A stretch of DNA of 64,000 nucleotides from Macrosoma leucophasiata (GCA_036365455.1 JAWQUS010000016.1:17383001-17447000), one strand, 5' to 3'. Positions 9,396 to 22,941 are shown, counted from the stretch's first letter. Program-made: numbers and translations. Notes: generated from the sequence alone by a model not told the origin.

Positions 9396-10270
9396 TGAGC
9401 TGCTTAACATTAATGATTGAGTCGACCATCGTTACAAAACTTTGGTTTTAGGTGTAAAATCTTTAGACGCGTATCCATTCAAAATTTCCCCGAGAAAAAT
9501 AGAAGATTAAACATTTTAAGACTCCCACTGCTATTACTAAGTAACTACCTACCTATTTGTTTTTAAAAGTAAGTTGTTATTTTCAAGTTATCAAAAAAAA
9601 AACAAACAGAGCCATAAGCTCAAGCAAAACAAGTTTAATCAAAGATGACGTGATATTAAACGTGATACCATTAAAAGAAAATTATATTTAAGGTAAGTGA
9701 AAGGCAAATAAGACTCATTACAGGCCGGGTAAGTGACAAAAGGCCAGAAATGTCCGTAATAAGGCCTATTAGTCAAGTCGTCGGGTGGCAAGGTGCGCTA
9801 ACCGAGCCGGGTGGAAGTCAATTTCAAGGGTCATTTACTCACACACCCTGGTAGGGGAGTTAGTATTACAAATAAAAATCCAAGGCTTACATCTCCTTGG
9901 TGGAGCTGATTATGTATAACATTTGGCTTTAGTATGTGTTTATGCGATATGCGAATAAGGGGAAATCTATGATATTTTACGGGAAAATACCTTTTTGTTA
10001 TACTAAATAAAACATGTTCCGTGATTACATGTGACATGTAACACATTTATGTTGGTAATTGGCATTCACTAAAAATGGGACAGAAGATGCAAAAAGCGTG
10101 AGGGTGAAAGGGATAACAATGAAACCTGGCTACTTAGCCACTTGTAAGCTTTGTTTGCAATTTTCAATTTTGACGTGCCAATAACATTTTTACCTTTTTA
10201 CTACCTACGATATCATTAGGCTAAAGACATCGACCATAGAAGGATAATGATTAGGTATATTATCTTCTCT
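9396..10270. other. Non-coding, no feature recognised
   Basis: AT-rich intergenic or intronic sequence with no convincing frame, no recurrent repeat and no RNA gene. An open frame on the minus strand at 9831-10046 has no recognisable domain and is not supported. Confidence 0.45.
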
Positions 10271-10438
10271 ATAATATAAAAATAAGTCGGGTTTTCCTTC
10301 CTGACGCTATATCTCCAGAACGCATGAACTGATTTCCACGGTTTTGCATTCGTTGGAAAGGTCTCGGGCTCCGTGAGGTTTATAGCAAAAATCCAGGAAA
10401 AATTTCAACGCGGGCAAAGCCGTGGGCAACAGCTAGTT
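10271..10438 (+). mobile_element. Helitron-like repeat 3' part
   Basis: Contains the common lepidopteran segment with ATCTCCAGAACGCATGAACT and ends CGGGCAAAGCCGTGGGCAACAGCTAGT. That is a GC hairpin followed by CTAGT, the form of a Helitron 3' terminus. Confidence 0.45.
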
Positions 10439-10812
10439 ATGTTATGAAATTGTTCAGAAAACACTGATATTGATAAGTAATTAAATCTGTAATCATTACT
10501 TAAATAAAAATAGTCGATAGAAGATCCATTGCCCCTTCAAAAGAATATACTAATTCCATAAACCAGTTACTGAACTGGAACAGTGTAGAATAATAAAACA
10601 TTTAGCGGCAGATATATTAAATTTCTTTATGTGTCTAAGCCTTTTACCTCTGTCATCAGAGCTCTATCCCGCAAGAGCTAGAAAGAATTCATCTGAGACT
10701 ATTAAATTATTTATAAGAGATGTACCTATTAACCTCATGTATACCACTTCGCAATTATAGATAAAAAACATGTGCATGTGTTATTTGTGAAATGAAGTTG
10801 AACTTAAGCGAT

Positions 10813-10886
10813 AAAAAACCCATTTTAATTATGTTATCGGTATACTGTTGTGTTCTGATAATATAATTATTTAAAATGGGTTTTTT
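10813..10886. repeat. Hairpin with perfect 16-bp arms
   Basis: AAAAAACCCATTTTAA at 10813-10828 is exactly inverted at 10871-10886, with a 42-base loop. Possibly a small MITE remnant. Confidence 0.75.
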
Positions 10887-10994
10887 GCTGAGAAACATAA
10901 ATATGGCATCAAAAAAACTGACGATGCGCGTAAAGCTGCTATTATTGCTCTACATTTCCAATGTAAAATGATAGAGCTCTTTGAAATAACTTTT

Positions 10995-11270
10995 ACTGGT
11001 GGTAGAGCTCCAGTGACGGAGCTCGCAGGCGTAGGCACCACCGCATTACCTGATATAGTTGCCGCTAAATGGTAGTGTTCAGCACTATCGTGTTCCGGTC
11101 AGGTGGTAATGTACGACCCTGTAATTTCCAGCACAGAGGCAGAACACCTTAGGCCTCAGGAGTGGTAACGTATCTGCTTTGACCTTGGTCTTTGTGTACG
11201 CTGCAATCATATCACTTAACATCAATGTGAACTGCATGCTTGTTTGCCACTTCCATTACATAAAAAAAAA
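10995..11270 (+). repeat. SINE-like family R, full-length copy
   Basis: Begins ACTGGTGGTAGAGCTCC with an internal GAGCTCC/GGAGCTC hairpin and ends in TTACATAAAAAAAAA. This is a reference-quality copy of the most abundant repeat in the window (about two dozen copies or fragments). A fixed 5' end, 5'-truncated relatives and an A-rich 3' tail indicate retroposition. No pol III boxes are evident, so it may instead be a LINE 3' end. Confidence 0.8.
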
Positions 11271-13040
11271 TATTCAATAATTTCGACCGGTAGAGTTTTT
11301 TGGAATAACTATCATTATAATAATAAAGTAACATGTAAATATTGTAAAAAATATTACCAATGTGAACATCTTTGAAAATTAAATATTATTTTCAAAGAAC
11401 ATTTTCCGTGAGTAAATTAATGTTGTCTCACCGGAATTAAAAGTTTAAATTAACGTTTTTTTTTGGCAGCAAAAATAAAAAACCTGTAAATACGTAGACG
11501 ATAATTAATTTTATTAATAGCTTTTATAAGGGTAGCCATTCTTTCTCCTAAAGCACCATTTGGGCTGTCTGTAAAAGAGCAATAGTCGAGCGTCGCGTGC
11601 GCAGCGCGTGTCAAATGGCGTGACACGTGCACCAAAACACGCATTTGTCAAATTCGAAACGCTTTTTTAGTGTTTGTTTAACCCGCTAGGTACCTCTTTA
11701 CCCTTCTAGATTGGTCACGGGAGAGTTGTACGATTTCGCGCCAATATGTCCTATAGTTTAGCGGTTTATTGGTTTGCCTCCATCGAAATTAGTCCCGCGG
11801 GTGCCTTGCTCGATCAAACTCCGACGTAAGCATCCGATTATTTTATGGGCTAAGCATCGGTTTACTAGTTTAACTTGTATCGTCGCTTAAACACAGTTTA
11901 TTGGTAGATATACCTATGCGTGTCTTAAGTACAAATACAAAACACTTTATTTGGTACAGAAAGAGACACGGTATGGACATTTACAGTAGGTACGTGCACA
12001 AAAAAAGAATAAAAAAACACAAATTTGGAAAACTTTTTATATTTCTTATGAAAATCAACAAAAAAACCTGTTGACATAGATAGTAGAATGATAATAACAA
12101 GTGTCTCCCTAACTGGACCAAAATTGTGTCCGATTCAGCATTTGCCAAGCATTAGCGTGGCCCTGGTTTGGTTATATCTGTCATTTTAACATTTCGGACG
12201 TACCTTCCAGAGAATATACTCATACAATCGTATTTCATCTTTTACGTGATTCTTACGGCTATTTAAAAACTGTTGATTGGAATCCGATCACAGACAAAAT
12301 ATCAAAAACATTTTAATTTTAATGTTTGGTAATTTATTATAAATATTCAAAAAATAATTAATGTTTACAACTTCTTTGGAATCCGTATTCTTCGTATCCA
12401 CATTAAAGTCAGAAATACATAAAAAATATTAAATGCGTAAATTATGCAAATCAATTAATAAACACGTTATATTTTTTGCTAGCGAATTGAATCGAATTGA
12501 TTAATATTTTTGCCATGGGATTAACTGAAAAAAAACGTCACCCAGGTTTTTGTTTCGAAATAAAAAAAAACAAATAACTAATTTCACGCCACCGTATGAA
12601 TGAAGTTAAAATTCTCATTTATAGAATAATTAAGCATTAGTAATGGAGATTGTTTAAAAAAAATTGTGAATGGGTGCGGCAAAAAAAATCTCCTCCACCC
12701 CAAATACGCATTGATATAAACAAATGTGCGATGGTTTGTTTTCATGTTTTTTATCATTCTTAAATAAAAACTTTTACATTTTGCAGGTTATGAAATTAAT
12801 AATCTTCGTCCTTGTAATGTATAAAATTTTTGAGATAAGTTTCGCCCAGATTTGCATCTATAAAAAAATGAATGTCTTTAATTTATTGGCTATTGAATGG
12901 TTAAGGTTTCCTGTATTGCATTTTGAATAATATTTATTGCCAGCGAATTTTACATCTCCGTTATAAATTAATGTAGGTATTTATAAGTAACACACCAATA
13001 ATTACTCTCTTACTACATAGGCTAAAATACTAGCAGACCC
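11271..13040. other. AT-rich non-coding stretch
   Basis: No gene or recurrent repeat identified. A plus-strand frame at 12724-12930 has hydrophobic AT-driven composition and no domain. Confidence 0.4.
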
Positions 13041-13049
13041 GGCCAGGTG

Positions 13050-13270
13050 TTAAGAAAATTTTGATCCGCGATATGGCTGCCCTGCTCAAATATGAAAATT
13101 ACCCAAGTTGTATTTTTTTTTTAATATAAAACCTGTAGTTCTTTACCGATAGATTACAGTAAATCTCATAAGAAGTCTTTGCTATGTAAGGTAACACGCG
13201 AAATTCCTCAGGAATAGTGCGGACGGAACCCTGTGCACGCAAGTTCATCTTAAACTTGGCCGGTTTTTTT
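13050..13270 (+). repeat. Lepidopteran interspersed repeat, 3' end
   Basis: Ends with CGGACGGAACCCTGTGCACG... ACTTGGCCGGTTTTTTTT, a diverged copy of a very common lepidopteran tail. A shorter copy in the other orientation is at 58180-58225. Confidence 0.45.
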
Positions 13271-14890
13271 TACAATAAAATTAATAATAAACGCGTTAAT
13301 AAATCTAAAAAAGACACTGTTAACAAGTATAGAAATAGGTACAGAGTTGCTGGAGGAAGTGTAATTTACGTGCACGATTTTAAACTTGGCACACACGTTA
13401 AAAGCTCACAACACTCGCTTCGTTCTAAAGTCAAATGTTTACTACAAAATAAACAGCAATTACGAGTGCAAACAGTTTCAAAACACCAGATAATCCTACC
13501 AAATCCGGCCGGAACGTATTGTAACCCTGAGAATACCGAGGGTCTGCGAGACCTCGCACCATAACTAACCCTATTAAAAAGTGGCTCCAACCCTCCTGTA
13601 TTAATGTAGCATAAAATTAACCCGTGTGTCACGCTTGATGCGCACGTTTAAAGTATGGGGTCTTCCAAGCTGCGCTCGGTCAATGAGACCGCTAAGTAGA
13701 GTTTACCTTTTTTACAAAATTATACCAACAACGTAGGATGTAAGAGGGTATTTAAATTTTGCAAACATAACCTTGAGCACTAATGGATCTAGAGATTTCT
13801 GCATCAGCAATGTTCTGTAATATTGAAAATTCTACGAAACGGTTCGAAGTCTTCGAAGGATGATAGATGGTCCTTTTTGCATTTGGCTCGTCTTGGCGAA
13901 GACACTGCAGCTGGTACACCTAAACTTTAACTTAAATTTGGAGATTTTTTTAACAATCTATATCCATATTTTTTTGTTTTACAGCAAGTCCTAATTCCAA
14001 AAAAATTCAGTTTCAGATAAAACCAAATATCGTTTTCACGTATCAGTGTTAATGTTCCCAACAAACAAACATTTCTAGCTCAAGCACGTCCCAAAATAAA
14101 AATGAAGTAAGCACCACTAAGTATAAGTAAAACAAAAGCAGAAATATTAATAATTTCTTATCCAAAACCATTAACAACACCAATGTGCACGCATATAGTA
14201 GAGATGGTAATTATTTCGCGCGTTTCAAAGGGCAAAGCGATAGACTCCAATAAATCTTGAAGGTTGCGTCATGTGATAATGCGGCCCTTGTGTTCTCTGA
14301 TATACGCTCCAAGGGACATTTATGTTAGTGCCTTCTAATTAATATACGACTTTATGTTTGTTTCTAATTTTATTGAGTTGCATTGATAAAGCCGTTTGAA
14401 CGTAGCGCATATTTACTGCATGCAATTACCTTTTGGAAAGAGCTTTAATTGTGTGTTCTTTTAGATTAAAAGAAAAAAAAAATATAGGGGTAAAACAAAA
14501 ATGTTATTGGTTTGTAGGTTATATGTTTGCATGGTATAGTAATCACTTAATTATTTGGTTTGTGATTTTCCTGTTCTTAAAGATTTTAAATAATACGTTC
14601 CTATTTATTTGAAGATACACACATACCTATTTTTTATTTTACATTTGTAATCAGTATAAAAAACTGTAACGTCGTTTCATAAAGCATCTTCGCAATTGCA
14701 GCTGTTAGTTGTGATGTAAAATGATATTTGTGTAGGTGAATGTCCTTTTTTGTTTATCTAACAAAGGTAGTAAAAGCTGCAGCATTTGGACATTTACACA
14801 AAAACCAGAATTCTAAGGCTAAGTTCTTTTGTCTCTGATATAAATTAATGGGCCATACAAAAATGGCCCCATAATTTATTTAGATAGTAA
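13271..14890. other. Non-coding stretch
   Basis: Overlapping frames on both strands at 13217-13632 show no domain and mutual shadowing. The 14200-14340 block is less AT-rich and free of known repeats. Nothing else recognised. Confidence 0.4.
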
Positions 14891-14892
14891 TC

Positions 14893-15005
14893 TATCAAAT
14901 AGTGCTGAACACTACTTTTTGATTGCATAATTATATATAATGCTATCGAGGGCGTAGCCGCACAGATAATGCGGCGGTGTCTAATGCCTACACCCTCGAA
15001 AGTTC
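14893..15005 (-). repeat. Diverged family R fragment with 12-bp inverted repeat
   Basis: TAGTGCTGAACACTAC matches the middle of family R. It is followed by TCGAGGGCGTAG and its near-perfect inverse CTACACCCTCGA around an ATAATGCGGCGGTG core. Confidence 0.5.
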
Positions 15006-16636
15006 CGAAAATGGCGCACTACATACTCGTAATATGACATATTGTCCAAGCAAATAAGTCTTTTTAAGCTACACTCACATTTTCACAAATTTAACTTATT
15101 AATAATAGAAGTTGATAAAAAGGAATAGTATGATCAACCTTAAAAAACACAAAATATTTTTTTTTAATAAATTTCAACAATCAATTCACGTATAACACAA
15201 AACAAAAGCTCGTAATACACAACTGGACGCAAGTCACCCACGTGATACATACGTCCTCGGGGACAAGCGAAACAATAGATTATAACTTCAAATGTCCCTA
15301 ATATCTAGTCGGCGGAGTTCATTAAACTATTCTAACTAGCAGATTAAATTATAATGCAATGATTGTGTGTGGTTTATAAACTTTATAAAAGCTGTCGGAA
15401 GCTAAGGAATTTGCATACAAGTTCACATTTATTGTAATGGAATCCTAGCATTAAGACATGTGTGTAAGTATATGGTATATTTAAATAATGACTCGATAAA
15501 CTCGTACTTTCACACTTTTTTTTAAAACTAGTAATAGTCGACCTAATGTAATACTCGAAATTTTTGAACAACTCTATAGAAAATATTTATATATTTTTTT
15601 CATTACTATAAGGCATCAACGCAGTTGCCACTTTTGAGATAGGTATGTTCGTCTTTTCAGATTAACAGTGTCATTCACTGTCATATTTTTACCGAAATAC
15701 TAATATATCTCAAAGTACGCCAATACACGTCATACATACAACTTATGTCTCATAAGTTTCTAAACAAAGTTGCGGGCGAGGGCTTGTTCATATATTTTGA
15801 AATCTTTCATAAAGTTACCGTAGAAATAGAGCAAATTATTTCACCGTATAAAAAAAGATAATCAAATTAAATTACAATTTGCTCATAACTAATCACAAAA
15901 CCGTAGCAAATTTTGATTAATTACCTTTGCGATATCAACTTTTTCTTCTTGCTAATTAAAATAAAAAATATTGAACTTGTTACGTAATCATAGAACAGTG
16001 AATAGCTGGATAATGATGGAATTGGTATCATGGCTTTTGGTTGTCTAAACTTTCTTTTGGAGATAGTACTTAATAGATTCTGTATAAGCTTTCACTTTTA
16101 GTAAAATATCTTTTAAATCATTCAAAATAAAACAAAATGACCATTATGAACCAAATTACCTCAATTCCATATTCATATATTTTGCGTATTTTCATTAATG
16201 ACTGATTCCTTTTAAAAAATATACCTGTTGTGTATCGAAAAGTTCCAAATGTCCCCATACCTTGACAATTCATGCGCTTACTCCTATACCATAATGGTGC
16301 AACTCTTAAAATTATATAAAACTATATTTTCGTTACAAATCTTTCGCGAATGCTCAACTCAATAACGGGTAACCAAAATAAACAACATCAAATACGCTCG
16401 CTCGTGACTTATTGGTCCCCAGAGATTGGGGCAATGCGTGTCGCTACTGCCATAGCAGTATTCAGTAAGATGTTGACTGGTGGTAGAGCTATGTATAGAA
16501 GCTGTAATGCGTGGGTTTCAATCAAATTGATTCACAAATTTTGAAGGAAAGGTTAATTACTTAGGTAACGAAATATATATATAGTAAAGATTAAGCACTG
16601 AGGCAGTGGTCAACACTTAGAGGCATCAGAATTTTA
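15006..16636. other. AT-rich non-coding stretch
   Basis: No supported gene. A 20-base piece of the family R head (GACTGGTGGTAGAGCTATG, about 16468-16486) lies in it. Confidence 0.4.
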
Positions 16637-16862
16637 TTGTAATGGAAGTGGTAAACAAGCATGCAGTTCACATTGATGTTAAGTGATGACTGCAGCCTAT
16701 AGACTCCTTAGGCCTAAAGTGTTATGCCTCTGTGCCGGAAATTACAGGGCCGTACATTACCACCTGACCGGAACACGATAGTGCTGAACACTACCACTTA
16801 GCGGCAAGTATATTAGGTAATGCGGTGGTGCTTACGCCCGCGAGCTCCGTCACTCTACCACC
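16637..16862 (-). repeat. Family R copy
   Basis: Runs from GTGGTAAACAAGCATGCAG to CCGTCACTCTACCACCA. The head hairpin is shortened by a small deletion. Confidence 0.8.
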
Positions 16863-17280
16863 AAAAATGAATGGAAGAGGTAATATGTGGAATACCTATT
16901 TATTTGTTACTTGATGACATAAAAGAATCAACAGTATCAACAACTTAATTTGCTTCAATCCAACGACGAAAAATTTTTCAATTATAATGACAATACTTTT
17001 CGACTTGATAACTCGTAATCAAAAACGCAAGCAAACACTCGCTCTGTGACTTATTGCTCCCCACAGAGTACAGAATAATGCGTCACACAACTGCTAGGTA
17101 TACCAGTAAACGTAAATTTGATTGATTTATGTATGACACAGGGCGTAGGACGCGTCTGTAGGTCCAACGAATGTCAGAGAATATAGCAAAAAAATGAAAT
17201 CTACCTATTTGAAATTAAAGTGATATGAACGAAATTAAATAAATAGAGGATTCTAGAATTATATGTATATTTGTGTAACT

Positions 17281-17572
17281 AAGGTGGCAAAGAAGCATAC
17301 AGTTCACATGGATGTTAAGTGATGACTGCAGCCTATACGCATCTACACAAAACCAGAGGTCAAATGCAAATGTATGCGTTGCCACCCCTGATACCTTTTC
17401 TTACGTCTCTATGATAGTTACGACCGACGGTTAGATGGTAATGTATGGCCCATCACCATCTAACCTGAAGACGATTGTGCTGAACACTACCATTTGGAGA
17501 CAAATGAACTAGTTAATGCGGTGGTGCTTACGCTCTCGAGTCCTTTGTCCACACTTGAACTCTACCACTAGT
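17281..17572 (-). repeat. Family R copy, diverged
   Basis: Full length but clearly older than its neighbours. It keeps the GTTCACATGGATGTTAAGTG and GCTGAACACTACCATTTG segments and ends CTCTACCACTAGT. Confidence 0.75.
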
Positions 17573-18335
17573 GATATGAGGTTAATGTCATTTTCAATTC
17601 GAAGGTAGAAAATTCTTTGGCTAATAAATATAGTCCACTAATGGCCGAATACTCAAACGTCCCTCAATTTTAAGCAACGCTCAAATGTGCGCTATCTCTA
17701 TCGTTTGAACGTGTTTTATAACGACAGAAGACTTTTAAGTCCCACTTAGATTTAAGTGACGTTTGAGTATTTGGCCGTAAGACCAGCGCTGGTAGTCCCT
17801 CAACCAGCACATGCTGAGTTGGGGCCAATTTGTAACAAATATTAGGAATTAATGTCAAAAAATCTGTGTTGTCCATGTACCAAACATTGTTACAAATAGG
17901 CGTTTCTTTTTTTTTTTCACTGCTACACTCAGGTCTAATGTTCAATCATTGCATCGGGGATGAAACTTGACCTTACATTATGGTGGAATTTTCTAATATC
18001 AGAATAAGGTTTTCGTCTACGTCTTGAGGAACCATGAAATTGAAAACCAAAACAAAATAATTATATTAAAATTACTAACGTTATGACATCACAGTATTAA
18101 AATCATAGCAATGCTTTGACTGCACAGTAAGCAAGCACGGATGTCCGTGACTTATTGCCCTCAAGAGACCAGGGGGTAAACCACTACCAAGACATAGTCA
18201 TCGCATTTGGAGTAAGTAGATATAACTTTCCTTGTTTACGAAGTTATCGCGTTGACTGATAAGCAACGGTTCTTAATAATTTTAGTTTAATGAAGTCGGA
18301 AATAACACACATAAAAGTAGATTTATTAATTAACA
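17573..18335. other. Non-coding stretch
   Basis: A minus-strand frame at 17670-17945 has no domain. The 17640-17780 block contains two diverged copies of a TTTGAGTATTYGGCC-like motif in opposite orientations, perhaps a decayed MITE. Confidence 0.35.
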
Positions 18336-18470
18336 ACAGCCTCGGTAGTCTAGTGGAAGGAAGCCACTACTGCTACGCCAGGGTTCTGGGTTGTAAAGGT
18401 GATTTTTTTTTTCTTTATCTTGGGTGCTATTGGGGTGATTGCATTTTCTGAATATGATGAGTCGAACAAC
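18336..18470 (+). repeat. tRNA-derived SINE
   Basis: CCTCGGTAGTCTAGTGGAAG (box A-like) and GGGTTCTGGGTTG (box B-like), then a T-run and a body ending in a GAATATGATGAGTCG-type segment. A decayed pol III SINE. Confidence 0.5.
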
Positions 18471-19009
18471 TTCTAGAGATCTTACTGAACAATAACCACT
18501 ACAATAACTTACTATCTAACAAGTTATTGCAATAACAACCTCTTGTTGAAAATTAAATAAATAACAATGTTCAATTTCTGACACAACAACAATGATAATC
18601 GAGAAATCGTTTCCAAACGATAGTCATAAAGCAATCCATCGACATCTCGATTACAATAATCGTCACTAGCATCGATTACTGAAGCACACTGTATCCACTC
18701 GGGAGTAATCCCCTTGCAATTATACCTCGAACATTCTGGATAACAAACCTTATGGTGGAATTACGTCTTCTGTATTGGGAATACGCGGTCCAGTTGGGGA
18801 TGTTATGTCAATGGACCATTTATTATGATTACTACGTAACATTTAATGAAAGTTATTCAAATATCGAATTCCAATATATATCAATTCAAGTATCTTAGGA
18901 ACAGTGATAGATAGACAGAAAAAAAAATCACAGATGATGCATTTCGGTTGTCGCTATATACGAGATACTACTCGTAAAAACAGAATAAATTAAGTAGATA
19001 TTTAAGGAG
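18471..19009. other. AT-rich non-coding stretch, nothing recognised
   Basis: No supported frame or recurrent repeat. Confidence 0.4.
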
Positions 19010-19100
19010 GACTCATACAACAAAACGTAAACAAGGAACCCTTATAGTTTCGCCTAGTCCGTCTGTCTGTCTGTCTGTCTCTCTGTCCATCTGTCTACCT

Positions 19101-19131
<31 letters not shown>

Positions 19132-19221
19132 CGCGGTTTAGCGCAAAAACTATTGGTATTAGAGACTTGAAATTTGGCACAAGTATACACCTTAATTACG
19201 CTGACAGAGTGGTAGAATAAA

Positions 19222-19271
<50 letters not shown>

Positions 19272-19310
19272 CAAGGTACCCCTATATGAAACGCGGATAA
19301 TTTTTATTGT
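19010..19310 (+). repeat. Interspersed repeat with (GTCT)n and (TA)n microsatellites
   Basis: A GTCT tract (about 19065-19128) precedes the CGCGGTTTAGCGCAAAAAC body. The body ends in a (TA)n run at about 19222-19265. Shares its body with 9195-9395 in inverse orientation. Confidence 0.75.
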
Positions 19311-19529
19311 AATTTTTTAATTAAAATTGTATTTATTTACTTTATAAGGTGTACTTACATTTCTCCTTGATTGTTGAATTCCAAGTAAGGAGAGTTGAAT
19401 ACTTATTTAAATGTATTCTAAAGTCATTTGTTATTGTCATTTTTACTCGTACATTATTAGCAAATGTGTAGGCACAGTCCAAAGAACGTAAATAGGTACG
19501 TAATCGCGGAGTGAAATTGACATTATTTG

Positions 19530-19731
19530 TAGTACAGCTTCGACTTCACTTCGGCTTATTTCGTCTGAAGAGCGTTATCTCTTTCGCACCGTACCTATTT
19601 GACGTTTGTCGAACATTTAGATCAAATTTTGACCAATACCGGACTGTCAGTGCTTACGTAGGCAGTGTGCAACAGAGATAACGCTCTACGAAGTCGAAAC
19701 GAGCCGATCGTCTCTTTCGCAGGCTCGATGT
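19530..19731. mobile_element. Palindromic MITE, first copy
   Basis: AGAGCGTTATCTCT near 19568 is inverted near 19675, inside longer imperfect inverted repeats of the TCGGCTYATTTCG type. The core holds TTGACGTTTGTCGA and GCTTACGTAGGCAGTGTGC. The copy at 30170-30388 shares both arms and core. Confidence 0.7.
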
Positions 19732-20162
19732 GCAATATTAATTGTTGAGTGCTGTAAGTACTCGGAGCAATAATCAGTGATTATTGGATTTATTGGTCCG
19801 AGTGTAAGTAGGTATATTGCAAGTCATGTGTATATTATGAGCACATAACTTCGTCGGTCTTTCGTCACTTAATTGTGATCATGTATGTCACTGACGAATT
19901 TAATAGCAGGCCCGGCGCAATTTGCGCCCTTTGGTAATTCATTACATAAAAATCATTGTTTGTTCCTCGTTCATATTCAGTCGTTACGAAGTGACGAAAT
20001 TAGTTTACCATTTAGATGTTCTTATTAACTCACGGTAACTTTACGCCTGTAATCCCCGAAGAGGTAGGTAGTGGTAAATATATGCATTCAAGCATACGTG
20101 CAAAGTACAGCTTTCACTCAATGTAAATGGGGTTTGTGAATCTTGCTTTAATAAAGATCATC

Positions 20163-20435
20163 ACTGGTGGTAGAGCTCCAGTGACGGAGCTTGGGGGCGC
20201 CACCACATTACCTAATATACTTGCCGCTAAGGGGTAGTGTTCAGCACTATGGTGTTCCGGTGGTAATGGTCGGCCCTGTAATTTCCGGCACAGAGGCATA
20301 ACATCTTAGGCCTCAGGAGTGGTAACACATCTGCATTTTGAACTTGGACTTTATGTAAGTGTCTATAGGCTGCAGTCATCACTTAACATCAATGTGAACT
20401 GCATGCTTGTTTGCCATTTTCATTACATAAAAAAA
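20163..20435 (+). repeat. Family R copy
   Basis: Full length from ACTGGTGGTAGAGCTCC to TTACATAAAAAAAG, with small internal deletions. Confidence 0.8.
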
Positions 20436-21650
20436 GAGCAAATAAAGCGAAGTAAAATGAGATTTTCCATCGTCTGTGAAAGGGAATTAGTAGATTTTCA
20501 CTCGAATTAAATTTTGCTTTAATAAAGATTAAGTTAAGCAAAGTAAAATAAGAATTTGCAACGTCTGTGAAGTATTGAAAGTTGTACTTTCAGTAAAACT
20601 AACGTTTGTGTGTGGTCTGTGAATCTGGCCATTAGACAATTTGAGTATATAATATTTTGGCCAGATGAAATTGATTGCTTACTGGCTGGTAAAAATAAAA
20701 TAATTAAATTAATAATACTCGCGGCTAAATTATGATAGGCAACCTAGTGGATATATATTCTTTAGATTATAAATATGCGTAAAAATTAGGTTTGCAGCAT
20801 ATTTGGATGAACGAAATGATTCCGCAGTGGGATCCTGACCTAGAAGTGACAAAAAAGCATATAGTTTACATTATGGTAAGTTATTACTTACATACAGTAT
20901 TCTGTAGTCTTTAAACATCTACAAGAAACCAGGGATTTCAATGTGGATGTGTTGCCATTGCCACTCCTGGGACCTCGCTTTTTTATATAATAATATCTAT
21001 CAAATCAAATCATAACTACATTATCTAATCTAAAGTACTCAAATGTCCGTTTTTTTACTTAAACAGTTTAACACTCCAACTACGTAGTAAATGTAGGAAA
21101 AGCAGGAGGTTCTTCACTCACCATTGACATAACTTTAAATAAGAAGCATTATTACAAAGCAACTCTTTTGCCCCACCCTTGGTTGTGAAACGCACCACCG
21201 AGCTACACTACACTTTAAAAACTAAATACTTATTTTCCATAAACATGGCCAAGTCCGCCACTAGCCGCGGGCACTCGCCAGATTGAAACATGATAAATCG
21301 ATCCTACGATACATAATGGTGCCTGATTTAGCGAACATAATATTATGGTCATGAAAATAAGTTGTAATAATGCTCGTGTTATGTAAAAACAATTTCGTCT
21401 ACTCGCTCCGTGCTCAGTGTTTATAGTTTGAGTTTATCGTATCATTATATAAATCGACTTTATGTGTCTACGATTAACACTTTATAAACTCTATAAACTG
21501 TGTGTTGTCTTGTTAACATTTGTTGATCCTTTTTTAAAGGCATTTCGCATTGTTATAATCTGTAAAACTTAAAGACAAGAAAAAATAAACATTATGTCGA
21601 GTCTGTCAGACAAAATTAGTATTGAGAATTCATTAATTAGTAAGACTTTT
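20436..21650. other. Non-coding stretch with an old family R fragment
   Basis: A diverged minus-strand family R fragment occupies about 20842-20975 (AAAAAAGCATATAGTTTACAT to GCCACTCCTGGGACC). The rest shows no gene. Confidence 0.45.
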
Positions 21651-21659
21651 ATTCAAGGT

Positions 21660-22146
21660 AAAGTGGGAGCGGGACGTATTCCCGCCCTGAAAGCTGCCTT
21701 CTGGATCTGGAGATAAAATTTCAGAGATCTCCTTATTTTCAGCTATATTTTAAGATTTTTATATTATGAAGCGCGCATAGCCCCGCGGCTGGTGTAGGTC
21801 GTAAGCGATCTACTCGGTTAAGCGATACGGGCGCGGTCGGGTGTGTGATGGGTACGCTAGTGGCAAATAATATGCGCGATGCCGTGCTTCAGAGGGCACG
21901 TTAAGCCGTCGGTCCCGGTTGCCATCGATAGATAGCGTTAATATAATAATATAATAGCATTCGTTAAACCTTGTCGGAGACCTTAGGACGGTTTGAAAAA
22001 CATCCGACAACAGCGGGTTGGCCACAAACCCGTATCTCCACCAACCCGCATTGGAGTAGCGTGGTGAAGTAAGCTCTAGGCCTCCCCCAAAAAAGGGGAA
22101 AGACTCGTGCCCAGCAATAACGTTTGTTGCCATTATTATTATTATT
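21660..22146 (+). mobile_element. 3' end of a non-LTR retrotransposon with (ATT)n tail
   Basis: Includes the common lepidopteran segment GGGCACGTTAAGCCGTCGG, then CACCAACCCGCATTGGAG..., and ends in ATTATTATTATTATT at 22132-22146. It shares its last 150 bases with 7286-7450 (opposite strand). A minus-strand open frame here is only a shadow. Confidence 0.55.
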
Positions 22147-22262
22147 TAAGATTATTCTTTAAATTGATCCACTGGTAGAATAGTTCTAATGCAGGTGCTC
22201 CGGTTAGATGGTGATATCTGCCGATGGTGATATCCATCTGTGTGTATATTTGCCACCTTTTT

Positions 22263-22554
22263 ACTGGTGGTAGAGCTCCAGTGACGGAGCTCGCGGGCGT
22301 AGGCACCACCGCATTACCTAATATACTTGCCGCTAAATGGTAGTGTTCAGCACTACCGTGTTCCGGTCAAGTGGTAATGTACGACGGCCCTGTAATTTCC
22401 GGCACAGAGACATAACACCTTAGGCCTCAGGAGTGGTAACGCATCTGCATTTTTACCTCTGGTCATTGTGTGGGTGTCTATAGGCTGCAGTCATCACTTA
22501 ACATCAATGTGAACTGTATGCTTGTTTGCCACTTTTAAAACATTAAAAAAAAAA
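22263..22554 (+). repeat. Family R copy
   Basis: Full length with an A11-type tail and close to the consensus of the window. Confidence 0.85.
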
Positions 22555-22941
22555 ACCTTCGGTACATAAAAAATAACGTGCAGACTTATAGACAAACATT
22601 CAAAACTTACATTAGACTAAAGGAATACAAAAAAACCTCTTTGATCTGAACAGCAAATCTATTAGCGAGATTGGATACCAAACTTGGCGCCAATATATAT
22701 AAAGTAATTAATACCAAAATGGCAACTGAAGCAATTCACAATCAGCTAACGCTCATGTTTTATTCAATGAATTAATAACCATCATTTACATACCTACCTA
22801 CTGTATAATATTTATGATCAAGAGCCGATCTATCAGAGTCCAATCTGTGTTGTTGTAGTCTAAATTCAAGATAAATATTTCGGGAATTCCTCTTTCGTTA
22901 ACACGAAAGTGTTTGGGTTTTATGTTTGTATGATTTTCCCT

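Noticed and set aside
9831..10046. 71-codon minus-strand frame
   Set aside because: No domain, no splice context, AT-rich composition.
13217..13632. Overlapping frames of 115 and 88 codons on opposite strands
   Set aside because: They shadow each other, contain repeat tail sequence at the left and have no recognisable protein motif.
16350..16544. 64-codon plus-strand frame
   Set aside because: Contains a stray family R head piece and has no domain.
19065..19265. Dense simple repeats as a possible origin or recombination site
   Set aside because: They are the microsatellite parts of an interspersed repeat with a second copy at 9195.
21810..22133. 107-codon minus-strand frame
   Set aside because: Lies antisense in a LINE 3' end; not a gene.
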